The notes: generated by a model not told the origin, from the sequence alone. Counted from the stretch's first letter, positions 9,271 to 18,724 are shown. The stretch is 64,000 nucleotides of DNA from Escherichia hormaechei_A (GCA_042434945.1 CP170191.1:1116001-1180000), one strand, 5' to 3'. Numbers and translations are program-made.

Positions 9271-9833
9271 AAAAATGGCTAATCATCGCAGGCGCACTGG
9301 TATTAACGGCCTGTAGCTCTGGAAGCGATAACAAAAGCTACTACCAGTTGCCGTTAAGCGCGCAATCCGGTGCGCAGAGTAGCAGCTCGCAGGGCAGCCG
9401 TCTGCTGTGGGTTGAACAGGTTGCCGTGCCAGATTATCTGGCGGGCAACGGGGTGGTCTACCAGACCAGCGATGTGCAGTACGTTATTGCCAACAATAAC
9501 CTGTGGGCCAGCCCGCTGGATCAGCAGCTACGCAATACGCTGGTGGCGAATCTGAGCAGCCAGCTTCCTGGTTGGGTAGTCGCCTCGCAGCCTCTGGGAA
9601 GCGATCAGGACACTCTGAATGTTAACGTGACGGGATTCCATGGCCGCTATGATGGTGCGGTTGTTATCAGCGGGGAGTGGCTCTTGAATCATCAGGGCCA
9701 GTTGATTAAGCGTCCTTTCCATCTGGAACTGAAGCAGCAGAAAGATGGCTATGACGAAATGGTGAAAGTGCTTGCGCAGGGGTGGGCACAGGAGTCGGCT
9801 GCTATCGCAAGAGAGATTTCCCGGCTGCCATAA
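9267..9833 (+). CDS. pqiC: outer-membrane lipoprotein PqiC
   Basis: A 188-residue lipoprotein of the ABC-type transport auxiliary (DUF330) family. The signal peptide MKKWLIIAGALVLTAC has a lipobox LTAC with acylated Cys16 followed by Ser-Ser, favouring outer-membrane sorting. It is the outer-membrane partner of PqiB. The start overlaps the pqiB stop by four bases, indicating translational coupling. A strong terminator follows. Confidence 0.94.
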   Translation: MKKWLIIAGALVLTACSSGSDNKSYYQLPLSAQSGAQSSSSQGSRLLWVEQVAVPDYLAGNGVVYQTSDVQYVIANNNLWASPLDQQLRNTLVANLSSQLPGWVVASQPLGSDQDTLNVNVTGFHGRYDGAVVISGEWLLNHQGQLIKRPFHLELKQQKDGYDEMVKVLAQGWAQESAAIAREISRLP

Positions 9834-9850
9834 GTAAAATTCATCGACGA

Positions 9851-9889
9851 AAGCCGCACTCAGCTTCTTGCTGATTGCGGCTTTTTTTT
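9851..9889 (+). terminator. terminator of the pqiABC operon
   Basis: GC-rich stem AAGCCGCACTCAGC / GCTGATTGCGGCTT with a TTCTT loop followed by eight Ts. One A/T-rich step in the stem is mispaired. Confidence 0.85.
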
Positions 9890-10089
9890 CGTTTTATGTT
9901 CAGTTTGTTACTTGTCCCGCGTCACATTTTTTGTACAACCGACATGCCCGTGTAGCTCACAAATATGACAGTGGCGTGAATTTTGCGCATTGACGGCAGT
10001 TATGATTCGCGGTATTGCTTAACTGTGATTGCACATTTAGTAATCACTGTTTTCTTTTCCACCAGAAACCAGTATGAGGGAAACGAGGC

Positions 10090-10257
10090 ATGAAGAGACA
10101 AAAACGAGATCGCCTGGAACGGGCACATCAACGTGGTTATCAGGCCGGCATCGCCGGACGCTCAAAAGAAATGTGTCCCTATCAGACGCTGAATCAAAGG
10201 TCACAATGGCTGGGAGGCTGGCGAGAAGCCATGGCGGACAGGGTAGTAATGGCCTGA
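10090..10257 (+). CDS. rmf: ribosome modulation factor
   Basis: A 55-residue basic protein, MKRQKRDRLERAHQRGYQAG to WREAMADRVVMA. Rmf binds the 30S subunit in stationary phase, blocks the Shine-Dalgarno interaction and pairs 70S ribosomes into inactive 100S dimers. The gene is preceded by the Shine-Dalgarno-like GAGG and followed by a hairpin terminator shared with the convergent fabA. Sequence equals E. coli Rmf as recalled, so the switch back to E. coli-like DNA lies between pqiC and this gene. Confidence 0.96.
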   Translation: MKRQKRDRLERAHQRGYQAGIAGRSKEMCPYQTLNQRSQWLGGWREAMADRVVMA

Positions 10258-10274
10258 TTCTGTCTCTTTAAAAA

Positions 10275-10306
10275 GAAACCTCCGCATTGCGGAGGTTTCG
10301 CCTTTT
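10275..10306. terminator. bidirectional terminator between rmf and fabA
   Basis: Perfect stem GAAACCTCCGC / GCGGAGGTTTC around a short loop (10275-10299), followed by T-rich sequence on the + strand and preceded by an A run that serves fabA on the - strand. Confidence 0.85.
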
Positions 10307-10326
10307 GATACTCTGTCTGATTATAA

Positions 10327-10845
10327 TCAGAAGGCAGACGTATCCTGGAACAGACCGACTTTCAGGTCGCTGGCGGTATAGATCAGACGACCATCAACCA
10401 GCACTTCGCCATCCGCCAGGCCCATAATCAGACGACGGTTAACAATGCGTTTAAAGTGAATACGGTAGGTCACTTTTTTCGCTGTCGGCAGTACCTGACC
10501 AGTGAATTTCACTTCGCCAACGCCCAGCGCGCGGCCTTTACCTTCGCCGCCCAGCCAGCCGAGGTAGAACCCTACCAGCTGCCACATTGCGTCCAGGCCC
10601 AGGCATCCCGGCATAACCGGATCGCCAATAAAGTGGCATCCGAAGAACCACAGATCCGGATTGATATCCAGTTCTGCTTCAACATACCCTTTGTCGAAGT
10701 TACCACCCGTTTCGGTCATTTTGACCACACGGTCCATCATCAGCATGTTCGGTGCTGGCAATTGCGGGCCTTTAGCGCCAAACAGTTCACCGCGACCAGA
10801 GGCAAGAAGGTCTTCTTTTGTATAGGATTCGCGTTTATCTACCAT
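10327..10845 (-). CDS. fabA: 3-hydroxydecanoyl-ACP dehydratase/isomerase
   Basis: A 172-residue hot-dog-fold enzyme that dehydrates 3-hydroxydecanoyl-ACP and isomerises the trans-2 product to cis-3, the branch point for unsaturated fatty acids. The catalytic pair lies in [21 protein letters not shown] (His about 71, Asp about 85). An open frame extends 66 codons upstream, but MVDKRES is the known start, preceded by AGAGAA spacing and the FabR/FadR operators. The residues are indistinguishable from E. coli FabA as recalled. Confidence 0.97.
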
Positions 10846-10883
10846 GTTCTCTGTAAGCCTTATTTTATTGAAGCACGCAGGAT

Positions 10884-10901
10884 AGCTAACACGTGTACGC
10901 T
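10884..10901 (-). promoter_or_regulatory. FabR operator of fabA
   Basis: The inverted element AGCTAACACGTGTACGCT matches the known FabR palindrome (AGCGTAC..GTACGCT type) upstream of fabA. FabR represses fabA and fabB in response to the unsaturated/saturated thioester balance. Confidence 0.8.
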
Positions 10902-10902
10902 G

Positions 10903-10919
10903 AACAAGTCCGATCAGTT
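10903..10919 (-). promoter_or_regulatory. FadR activator site of fabA
   Basis: On the minus strand AACTGATCGGACTTGTT fits the FadR consensus and the mapped E. coli fabA site. FadR activates fabA when long-chain acyl-CoA is absent. The site overlaps the last codons of ycbZ. Confidence 0.8.
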
Positions 10920-12674
10920 CGGAATAAACCAGTTCAGCCAACGTAATGGCCATGGAAAACGGTGACGTCCTTCCTGTTGCGATGCTTGCGCGATACGTTC
11001 CTGGATGGTTTGCATCAGCGTCGTTTGGCCTTCGCCATCCCACACCAGATTTAATAATAACGGCAGTGCGTCAGTCACATCGTCTACTGCCCAGATGGTG
11101 AATTTGCCTTCTTCTACCGCTTTCACCAGTTCACTGTGAAGACTTAAATGGCGAACGTTAGCTGTGGGGATAATGACACCTTGTTTCCCGGTTAACTCAC
11201 GTTGCTGGCAAATAGCAAAGAAGCCTTCGATTTTCTCATTTAAACCACCGACCGGCTGGGCGCGACCGAACTGATCGACTGAACCTGTGATAGCGATACT
11301 CTGATTCACCGGCACATCGGCGAGGGCGCTTATCAGGGCGCAGAGTTCAGCCATCGAGGCACTATCTCCATCAACTTCACTGTATGACTGCTCAAATGTC
11401 AGCGATGCTGAGAAGGGGATCTGTTGCTCAAGCTGTAGTTCCGACATCAGGAACGCTTGCATGATCATCATCCCTTTCGCATGGATATTGCCGCCAAGCT
11501 CCGCTTTGCGTTCGATGTCGGTGAATTCACCATCGCCAATATGCACAACGCAGCTAATGCGAGAAGGTTCGCCAAAAGCGCGTGGATGACCCGGAAATTC
11601 AATGACCGAAAGGGCGTTAATTTGCCCGATGCGTTCGCCTTCGGTTTCAATCAGGATTTGCTCCTGAAGGATCTCATCCTGCATACGTTCAGCGAGGAAA
11701 CCTTCGCGCCATTCACGCTGCTGCAGCATTAAGTTTAGCTGCTCGCCGGAGAAGGTGTCGCCATCACACAGGGAGGCGACCTCTTTACACTGGCGGAGGA
11801 TCCACTGCGGGCTAAGCGGAAGTGTTTCTTGTTCACCGGTGTAGCGTGCTGCTTCGCGGATAAGTATCGGCCAGGCATCCGCTCCCGGTGCAGGTAAGTG
11901 ATTATGTCTGGCGGTAAATGTCACCCAGCGACACCACTGGGTTACTGACTCCGCATCGACAATCTGCAGAGTATCTTCAAATTCGCTATAAATAGCCTGC
12001 TCTGAAAGCTCTGGCTCCATCTCCTGGAAATCAGCCAATGATTCGCGTTCGCCTACCAGAATGACTTTCATGCTTCAATGGCATCGAAGGCACAGAGACG
12101 GGGAGAGGGCGCGACTCATCAAACGCAACCCAGTCAAAACGCTCGCGGTTAACGATATTTGTCAGCCGCATCCACAGCAGAGGTTGCGCCAGCAGTGTAC
12201 GCAAAGAGATGATGAGAATACCGCCATTTGCCTGATGCACCAGACCAGGCTGCAGGGTAATGTCGCCATTAAACTGGCGCAGGCAGCCAAAGAGTTGCTC
12301 CGCTTCTACCCAGTCGGCAGCGACAACTTGCGTTAAAGTCGCAAAATTATCATCTGCACCACCTGCGTGACGTAAGCGGATGGAGTGGCCGGAAACCTCA
12401 TAGTGACCGCCCACCAGTTGGCCTGCATCGCTTTGTAGCGTACGCGACGGCATTGCAATAAGATTCAGATACTAGACTCTTCCGGGGCCTTCGCCAGCAT
12501 AAAAGAGGAGGATGCTCGCGTATTGCAGCATCTGCTCCAGCGCAAATTGCAGCCGCGGTTGAGTATCAATGAATAAAGGATCGTTTCGCAATCAACATGT
12601 GGCTGAGCAAATATTTCCTGATAGCTATCGGTATCAGGAACCAGGTCACGCCATGCAAGTTTCGTAATGGTCAA
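10914..12674 (-). pseudogene. ycbZ: Lon-related protease-like protein YcbZ (LonH), multiply frameshifted
   Basis: The locus spans 1761 bases, exactly the length of a 586-codon ycbZ plus stop, but the frame is broken. The N-terminus (MTITKLAWRDLVPDTDSYQE) runs from 12674; the frame slips after IFAQPH, returns at TRASSSFMLAKAPEES, stops, resumes in another frame at RTLQSDAGQL (ending near 12065), and changes again before KVILVGERES. The last 380 residues are intact and include the Lon-type proteolytic domain with the Ser of VDGDSASMAEL and the Lys of GGLNEKIEG. At least four small indels cluster in the first 600 bases and sum to zero. Either a decaying pseudogene or local sequence error; the rest of this E. 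coli-like tract is clean. Confidence 0.85.
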
Positions 12675-12859
12675 AGTTGATGTTTTTTAGTCTGTTGTCA
12701 AAGCCGCGATTATACCGTAACCGGCACTACAGCACACGTAGAAAGCACCGACAATACTCCTGGCATGGGCGTTAAAGCTCACAGGATGGAGATTCTTTTC
12801 TTCACTGGCCTAAAAAGCTGATATTCTGTAAAGAGTTACACGGTAACATTGAGATCGCT

Positions 12860-13312
12860 ATGAAATATCAACAACTTGAAAATCTTGAAAGCGGTTGGAA
12901 ATGGAAGTATCTGGTTAAGAAGCATCGCGAAGGGGAGTTAATCACCCGTTACATAGAAGCCAGTGCCGCCCAGGAAGCCGTCGATGTGTTGCTCTCGCTG
13001 GAAAATGAACCCGTGCTGGTAAATGGCTGGATTGACAAGCATATGAATCCGGAACTGGTCAATCGCATGAAGCAAACCATTCGGGCAAGACGAAAGCGCC
13101 ATTTTAATGCGGAACACCAGCATACGCGCAAAAAATCGATCGATCTGGAATTTATTGTCTGGCAACGTCTGGCTGGTCTTGCGCAGCGTCGCGGTAAAAC
13201 GCTTTCTGAAACGATTGTTCAGCTGATTGAAGATGCGGAAAACAAAGAGAAATACGCGAATAAAATGTCTTCTCTGAAGCAGGATCTGCAGGCATTGCTG
13301 GGTAAGGAATAA
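12860..13312 (+). CDS. matP: macrodomain Ter organiser MatP
   Basis: A 150-residue DNA-binding protein with an N-terminal four-helix bundle, a ribbon-helix-helix segment ([33 protein letters not shown]) and a C-terminal coiled coil. MatP binds matS sites in the replication terminus region, condenses the Ter macrodomain and links it to the divisome through ZapB. It is divergent from ycbZ and convergent with ompA, sharing a terminator with it. Sequence as in E. coli. Confidence 0.96.
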
Positions 13313-13346
13313 CTGACGAAAGTCAGTTCAATTTACTAAAGGCAAA

Positions 13347-13375
13347 AAAAACCCCGCAGCAGCGGGGTTTTTCTA
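13347..13375. terminator. bidirectional terminator between matP and ompA
   Basis: Stem AAACCCCGC / GCGGGGTTT flanked by A8 on one side and T5 on the other serves both convergent genes. Confidence 0.88.
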
Positions 13376-13387
13376 CCAGACGAGAAC

Positions 13388-14428
13388 TTAAGCCTGCGGC
13401 TGAGTTACAACGTCTTTGATACCTTTAACTTCGATCTCTACGCGACGATCCGGAGCCAGGCAGTCGATCAGTGCAGCACGCTGTTTCACGTTGTCACAGG
13501 TGTTGCCAGTAACCGGGTTGGATTCGCCCATACCACGTGCGGAGATCTTGTCTGCCGGGATACCTTTGGAGATCAGGTAATCAACAACAGACTGAGCACG
13601 GCGCTCGGACAGACCCTGGTTGTAAGCGTCAGAACCGATGCGGTCGGTGTAACCCAGAACAACTACGGAACCGTCTTTCGGATCCAGGTTGCTCAGCTGG
13701 CTGTACAGCTGATCCAGAGCAGCCTGACCTTCCGGTTTCAGGGTTGCTTTGTTGAAGTTGAACAGAACGTCAGACTTCAGAGTGAAGTGCTTGGTCTGTA
13801 CTTCCGGTGCCGGAGCTGGAGCCGGAGCAACTACTGGAGCTGCTTCGCCCTGACCGAAACGGTAGGAAACACCCAGGCTCAGCATGCCGTTGTCCGGACG
13901 AGTGCCGATGGTGTGTGCGTCACCGATGTTGTTGGTCCACTGGTATTCCAGACGGGTAGCGATTTCAGGAGTGATCGCGTACTCAACACCGCCAGCGAAG
14001 ACCGGAGAAACGCCGGTGTCGTGGTTTTTACCATAAACGTTGGATTTAGTGTCTGCACGCCATACCATGCCACCCAGACGAGTGTAGATGTCCAGGTCGT
14101 CAGTGATTGGGTAACCCAGTTTAGCGGTCAGTTGAACGCCCTGAGCTTTGTATGCACCGTTTGCAACGCTGCCTTTGTACGGCATACGACCTAACCAGTC
14201 GTAACCCATTTCAAAGCCAACATACGGGTTAACCTGGTAACCACCAAAAGCACCAGCGCCCAGTTGGTTTTCATGGGTCGGGCCATTGTTGTTGATGAAA
14301 CCAGTGTCATGGTACTGGGACCAGCCCAGTTTAGCACCAGTGTACCAGGTGTTATCTTTCGGAGCGGCCTGCGCTACGGTAGCGAAACCAGCCAGTGCCA
14401 CTGCAATCGCGATAGCTGTCTTTTTCAT
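13388..14428 (-). CDS. ompA: outer membrane protein A
   Basis: A 346-residue outer-membrane protein: signal peptide MKKTAIAIAVALAGFATVAQA, eight-stranded beta-barrel (about 22-190), a Pro-Ala linker (APVVAPAPAPAPE) and a periplasmic OmpA-like domain that binds peptidoglycan (TDRIGSDAYNQGLSERRA; two cysteines near 311 and 323). It anchors the outer membrane to the cell wall and is a phage and colicin receptor. An open frame extends 24 codons further, but the signal peptide fixes ATG 14428. It differs from K-12 as recalled at GSVANG (GSVENG), within a surface-loop region. Confidence 0.98.
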   Translation of the reverse strand: MKKTAIAIAVALAGFATVAQAAPKDNTWYTGAKLGWSQYHDTGFINNNGPTHENQLGAGAFGGYQVNPYVGFEMGYDWLGRMPYKGSVANGAYKAQGVQLTAKLGYPITDDLDIYTRLGGMVWRADTKSNVYGKNHDTGVSPVFAGGVEYAITPEIATRLEYQWTNNIGDAHTIGTRPDNGMLSLGVSYRFGQGEAAPVVAPAPAPAPEVQTKHFTLKSDVLFNFNKATLKPEGQAALDQLYSQLSNLDPKDGSVVVLGYTDRIGSDAYNQGLSERRAQSVVDYLISKGIPADKISARGMGESNPVTGNTCDNVKQRAALIDCLAPDRRVEIEVKGIKDVVTQPQA

Positions 14429-14561
14429 TTTTTGCGCCTCGTTATCATCCAAAATACGCCATGAATATCTCCAACGAGATAACACGGTTAAATCCTTCAC
14501 CGGGGGATCTGCTCAATATTAACTCTACCGATATCTTCGGCTTATGCCGAGCACCCCTGGC
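14429..14561 (-). promoter_or_regulatory. ompA 5' untranslated leader
   Basis: The 133 bases upstream of ompA match the long E. coli ompA leader as recalled, from the CCAGGGGTGCTCGGCAT start to the GAGGCGCAAAAA ribosome-binding region. Its 5' hairpin stabilises the mRNA, and the translation-start region is the target of Hfq-dependent small RNAs in E. coli. The rest of the gap to sulA (14562-14784) holds the ompA promoter area; I see no other gene in it. Confidence 0.8.
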
Positions 14562-14784
14562 GATGTAAAGTCTACAACGTAGTTGAAAACTTACAAGTGT
14601 GAACTCCGTCAGGCATATGAAAAAAAAGTCTTGTATAAGGTATGTTTAATCTTTTTTGTCAGCGACAATTTACAGAAGAGAATCGCGGAAACCGCTTCAG
14701 ACAAGCCTCCGCAAGGAAAATTAGTCACGACTGAAAGCATTGGCTGGGCGACAAAAAAAGTTCCAGGATTAATCCTAAATTTAC

Positions 14785-15294
14785 TTAATGATACAAATTA
14801 GAGTGAATTTTTAGCTCGGAAAGTTGTCTCGTGGCGTGAGAGGATGCGCTTACCGGACGCATAATAAACCCCATAGCGTTACCTTCATTTGCCGCATCAA
14901 CAAGTTCAGCATGCTCTTCTTCAGTCAAATCATCTGCCAACCAACCGATCACCACACTGTAATTGCCCGTGCGTAAAGCGCGAACCATTGACTCCACAGT
15001 GTGGCAAGGGGAGAGCTGGCTAATCTGCATTACTTTCGTTAAGGGTAGCCCAGATGCCTGAACCCATTCCCGACTCAGTTTTTGTTGCGGTGTTAACCAG
15101 AGTTGCCAGCGCGATTGCTGACCGAGTTGCTGTAACAATGGCAACAGTAGAAGTTGCGTCATCATGGGCTGATCTTCGCGATAGACAACTTCACTGATAA
15201 GCCCGGCTGTAGTGTTTTCCGTAGAGACACGCGCAATTTTACTTGCTGCGGATGAGAACGACGAAGAACGATGTGCATAGCCTGAAGTGTACAT
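14785..15294 (-). CDS. sulA: SOS cell-division inhibitor SulA
   Basis: A 169-residue protein that binds FtsZ and blocks septation during the SOS response and is then degraded by Lon. MYTSGYAH is the known start; a second ATG two codons upstream (MIMYTSG) is possible. A LexA box covers the promoter 22 bases upstream. The C-terminus ending KIHSNLYH is the Lon recognition tail. It resembles E. coli with SELKIH where I recall SGLKIH. The next gene, sxy, is of the other sequence type, so a mosaic switch lies just upstream of sulA. Confidence 0.97.
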   Translation of the reverse strand: MYTSGYAHRSSSFSSAASKIARVSTENTTAGLISEVVYREDQPMMTQLLLLPLLQQLGQQSRWQLWLTPQQKLSREWVQASGLPLTKVMQISQLSPCHTVESMVRALRTGNYSVVIGWLADDLTEEEHAELVDAANEGNAMGFIMRPVSASSHATRQLSELKIHSNLYH

Positions 15295-15316
15295 AATCAA
15301 TCCAGCCCCTGTGAGT

Positions 15317-15336
15317 TACTGTATGGATGTACAGTA
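15317..15336 (-). promoter_or_regulatory. LexA operator (SOS box) of sulA
   Basis: TACTGTATGGATGTACAGTA on the + strand has the CTGT-N8-ACAG core and is the reverse complement of the known E. coli sulA SOS box. Confidence 0.95.
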
Positions 15337-15454
15337 CATCCAGTGACAACAAAGATCAACCCTATTTTCGGAAAGAGCCTCGCAAATTTCATCCATTCCT
15401 GGTGAACCTGAAAAAATCATCTTGCCCAACGGCAATAAGTTGCCTATTTTCCTG

Positions 15455-15470
15455 CTAACGGATCCGTTAG
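15455..15470. promoter_or_regulatory. 16-base perfect palindrome upstream of sxy
   Basis: CTAACGGATCCGTTAG is a perfect palindrome ending 43 bases before the sxy ATG. It may be an operator or an RNA hairpin in the sxy leader. I know no named regulator for it. Confidence 0.4.
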
Positions 15471-15513
15471 TAAGAAATATCGTGTTTACTGTATGATTTT
15501 TAATGGAATTATC

Positions 15514-16140
15514 ATGAAAAAGATATCTTATGATCGGATTTATCAATCTCAGGAATACCTCTCTCCGCTGGGCGAAATTCATCATCGCGCCCTGTTTGGC
15601 GGTTATACCCTGGCCGTGGATGAAGCGGTGTTCGCGATGGTGTCTGACGGCGAGCTGTACCTTCGCGCCTGTGAGCAAAGTGCAAAATACTGTGTAAAAA
15701 ACGCCTCCTCTTTTCTGACCCTGATGAAACGAGGACGGCCAGTGCTGCTTAATTACTACCGTGTGGATGAAGGTCTGTGGCAAAACAGGGAAAAGCTGCT
15801 TCAGCTCTCCTCGTTTGCGCTCGATGCCGCCAGGAAAGAGCGCTACCAGCGCCATCAGCGTAATCGGCTTAAGGATCTGCCGAACCTGACCTTTCAGATT
15901 GAGGTCCTGCTTATGGAGGCGGGCATTACCAATGAAGAGACGCTACGACAGTTGGGGGCGAAGACGAGCTGGCTGAAAATGCGCTCTAAGAATAAAGCGC
16001 TGAGTATCCGGGTATTGTTCGCGCTTGAAGGCGCCATCGAAGGGTTACATGAAGCGGCACTCCCGGCGGATATTCGCCGGGAGCTTATGGAGTGGTTTAA
16101 TGCGCTGCCTGAGTCGCAGGGCCATCATTCCGCCAGGTAG
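15514..16140 (+). CDS. sxy: competence regulator Sxy (TfoX family)
   Basis: A 208-residue TfoX-family protein with an N-terminal domain (about 1-105) containing FAMVSDGELYLRA and a C-terminal helical domain (about 115-200) containing LKDLPN and LGAK. Sxy works with CRP at CRP-S promoters to switch on DNA-uptake genes. ATG 15514 (MKKISYDRIYQSQEYL) was chosen over 15493 by alignment to E. coli Sxy. It is clearly divergent from the K-12 protein, unlike sulA beside it. It converges on yccS, overlapping its 3' end by 44 bases. Confidence 0.93.
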   Translation: MKKISYDRIYQSQEYLSPLGEIHHRALFGGYTLAVDEAVFAMVSDGELYLRACEQSAKYCVKNASSFLTLMKRGRPVLLNYYRVDEGLWQNREKLLQLSSFALDAARKERYQRHQRNRLKDLPNLTFQIEVLLMEAGITNEETLRQLGAKTSWLKMRSKNKALSIRVLFALEGAIEGLHEAALPADIRRELMEWFNALPESQGHHSAR

Positions 16141-18259
16141 CGATCTTCTGTCGCAGCCGACAAATTTCCGGCAGCAAAGCGATAAGCAGGCCAATTTGCT
16201 GTAGGACCAGCGGAGCTTTGTTGTCGGTGCCAGGATCAAGGTGTGCGATACGTTGCACCAGTTCATCCAGTGCCTGGTGAACCCGTGGCTCATCCGCAGG
16301 TTGATGATGAAGCGCATCATCAACGTAGCAAACGGCGTCGTCCAGCAGCGCCAGGATGCCCGGATTTGTCAGTTTCTCACGGTGGGCGCCAAGGGTAGAG
16401 ATATAGCTGGTGAACGTGTGGTTCAGACACAGCAGGCGGAAGGCTGTCTCCCGGATTTCTGCCGTGGCGCGCGGCTCAGTTGACATATTCGAGACAACGG
16501 AAGCCAGCTCTGCGTCCGTGTTATGCGCATCGCGACGGGCAATCCGATAGGCCAGACGGTTATCGCGACCCTGATGGTATTGCTCAAGAATAGCATCAAG
16601 ATAGCGGCAGTTGGCGTTCATTGCTCTGTCGGACACGCGCGGTAAGTTACGAAAACGCCAGTCCGGCCAGATAAAGCTCACCGCCGCCCAGGCAATGGCG
16701 CAGCCGATTAGCGTGTCGATAACGCGAGGAAGGGCCACTTCAAAGCCTTCACCCAGCAGATTGAAGCAGAGCAGCACCAGCAGCGTGATGAACATCGTGG
16801 CGTGGGCGTACTGCACATTGCGGAAGGCGAAAAACAGTACACCGGTAATCACAATCAGGATCAGTTGCCCTTCTACGGATGGCACAAAGTAGAGCACCGG
16901 CAGCCCGATGGCGACCCCGACTAATGTCCCGACAATACGCAGCGCGAGCCGATGGCGGGTAGCGTTATAGTTCGGCTGGCAGACAAACAGGCTGGTCAGC
17001 AGGATCCAGTAACCGTGGTGCAATCCTGTTATCTGGATAAACGCGTAGCCGACGCACAGAACCAGCGACATCCTTACCGCATGGCGAAAGAGGGCGGATT
17101 CCGGCGTAAAATGACGGCTCAGGCGCAGCCACATATCGCTGAAACCGTTGAGACTGTCGTCGGCAAGCTGGTTGTCGGCGTCATTGCCCGGCATTGCCAT
17201 CGCCTGTTCAGACTCAATGGTGGCGAGCTGAGCATCGATGGCTCTCAGGTTGTTGAGCAAGAATCCCAGGGCTTTGAACTGTTCCGGCGATGTCCCACTG
17301 GCCTGAACGCGATCGAGGGCCGCATCCAGATGACTGAATGCGCGTTCAAAGCGAGGATCGTGCTGATAGGGCGTGCGCAGCAGTATTGAGCGCGCAAGTT
17401 GCTGGCAGGCCTGAGACTGCATTGACAGCAGGCGCTGGAAACGGAACATCACGTCGCTGTAGCGGAATTTCTCGCGCAGGTCAGCGTACTGCACATGCGA
17501 GGAGCTGGCGCGCTCGTGAATATCCTGGGCGACAAAGTAGTAGTGCAGTGTGCGCCGGGTACCGCGCTGACCGCGATCGCCGCGCAGACGGGTGAGCAGA
17601 GACGCTTTGGTCTGATTCAGCGTGGCGACCAGTTGGCCATTTGCCAGCGCCAGATCGTACAGGGGCGCCTGGCTGTCCTCTTCAATATCCGGATCAAACA
17701 GCCGGGATTTCAGCTCCAGATAGTGGGCCAGCTGTTCGTAACTGCGGGCAATGTTGTCCTGTAAGGCACGAACCGGAAAAATAAGATGCCCGGTTAAGGT
17801 CAGCAGGTTATACCAGATAGCGCCCAACAGCAGCAGGACCGGTTGTTGATACCACTGATCGTAAAGAGAGACGCCCAGCATGGTGTAAATGGCAATCAGC
17901 AGGGCGCCAAACGCGATAGTGGCGTAGCGTTGCCCGAGGCCGCCGAGCAAAATGAAGCCGCTGGTGGACACCGTCAGCCCTAAGGCAAACAGCCAGGGCC
18001 AGGGGAAAAGCAGCTCAACGGAGGCGGAAGCAATAAAGAAGCAGACCAGCGTAATGACCAGATTACGCAAACGACCGGCCAGGCGGTCGTCGAGATCCGC
18101 CAGCGCGCCGGCCACCACCCCAAGCGTGAGGGGGATGGTGAGCTTCACATCATTTAGCCACCACGGCAGAGCGACGGTGCCGCAGAGGGCGATAAAGATC
18201 CTGACGTTATACAGCCAGTTACTGTTCCACGTATAGCGACGAAGCAGGGGGCTTAGCAT
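16097..18259 (-). CDS. yccS: inner-membrane protein YccS (FUSC family)
   Basis: A 720-residue membrane protein with two clusters of about five to six membrane spans (residues 15-160 and 390-530) separated by a helical cytoplasmic region, the YccS/YhfK FUSC-like layout related to aromatic-acid efflux proteins. Its substrate is not known to me. MLSPLLRRYTWNS matches the family start. yccF lies 18 bases upstream in the same direction, so the two are likely an operon. Enterobacter-like sequence. Confidence 0.93.
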   Translation of the reverse strand: MLSPLLRRYTWNSNWLYNVRIFIALCGTVALPWWLNDVKLTIPLTLGVVAGALADLDDRLAGRLRNLVITLVCFFIASASVELLFPWPWLFALGLTVSTSGFILLGGLGQRYATIAFGALLIAIYTMLGVSLYDQWYQQPVLLLLGAIWYNLLTLTGHLIFPVRALQDNIARSYEQLAHYLELKSRLFDPDIEEDSQAPLYDLALANGQLVATLNQTKASLLTRLRGDRGQRGTRRTLHYYFVAQDIHERASSSHVQYADLREKFRYSDVMFRFQRLLSMQSQACQQLARSILLRTPYQHDPRFERAFSHLDAALDRVQASGTSPEQFKALGFLLNNLRAIDAQLATIESEQAMAMPGNDADNQLADDSLNGFSDMWLRLSRHFTPESALFRHAVRMSLVLCVGYAFIQITGLHHGYWILLTSLFVCQPNYNATRHRLALRIVGTLVGVAIGLPVLYFVPSVEGQLILIVITGVLFFAFRNVQYAHATMFITLLVLLCFNLLGEGFEVALPRVIDTLIGCAIAWAAVSFIWPDWRFRNLPRVSDRAMNANCRYLDAILEQYHQGRDNRLAYRIARRDAHNTDAELASVVSNMSTEPRATAEIRETAFRLLCLNHTFTSYISTLGAHREKLTNPGILALLDDAVCYVDDALHHQPADEPRVHQALDELVQRIAHLDPGTDNKAPLVLQQIGLLIALLPEICRLRQKIATWRNDGPATQAAH

Positions 18260-18277
18260 GAGTGCGGCCAGTCCTTA

Positions 18278-18724
18278 TTACTGAAAACGGCGACGGGCGT
18301 TGGCTTCACGCGCGGCTTGCGCGACTTCGACCGGGACAACACGGCGTCCTACCGGCCACAGGGCGATGGTAGCAATTTTGAAATTAGCGATGCCAACCGG
18401 AATGCCTATAATCGTGATGCACTGGGCGATACCGGCGAAGATATGCATCAGACACAACCACCAGCCAAAGAAGATCAGCCATAAAATATTCAGCAGCGTG
18501 CCGCCGGTATTCATGAAGGCATTTTTTCTTTCCGGCTCCAGCTCATCCACGTGTACGGCTTCATTTCCATAAGGAACGAGGGACAGTTTGGTGATTTCCC
18601 AGCAGGAGCGCGTCAGCGGAAGGGTGAAGATGAGCACGATGCTCACCAGAGTGGCAAAAAGCCAGGAAAGGGTGGTGGCAAAACCGCCAAGGACAAAATT
18701 CAACACATTCAGAACGGTACGCAT
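18278..18724 (-). CDS. yccF: YccF-domain inner-membrane protein
   Basis: A 148-residue protein with two repeated YccF (DUF307) domains, each with hydrophobic helices (FVLGGFATTLSWLFATLVSIV; ILWLIFFGWWLCLMHIFAGIAQ; IIGIPVGIANFKIATIALWPVG). It is a predicted inner-membrane protein of unknown function. Length equals the E. coli protein. It precedes yccS and is divergent from helD. Confidence 0.92.
   Translation of the reverse strand: MRTVLNVLNFVLGGFATTLSWLFATLVSIVLIFTLPLTRSCWEITKLSLVPYGNEAVHVDELEPERKNAFMNTGGTLLNILWLIFFGWWLCLMHIFAGIAQCITIIGIPVGIANFKIATIALWPVGRRVVPVEVAQAAREANARRRFQ

Noticed and set aside
10074..10271. 65-codon frame overlapping rmf
   Set aside because: It is in the wrong frame; Rmf itself reads from 10090 to 10257.
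15316..15855. 179-codon minus-strand frame covering the sulA promoter and sxy 5' end
   Set aside because: It runs over the LexA box and antisense to sxy; no family resemblance.
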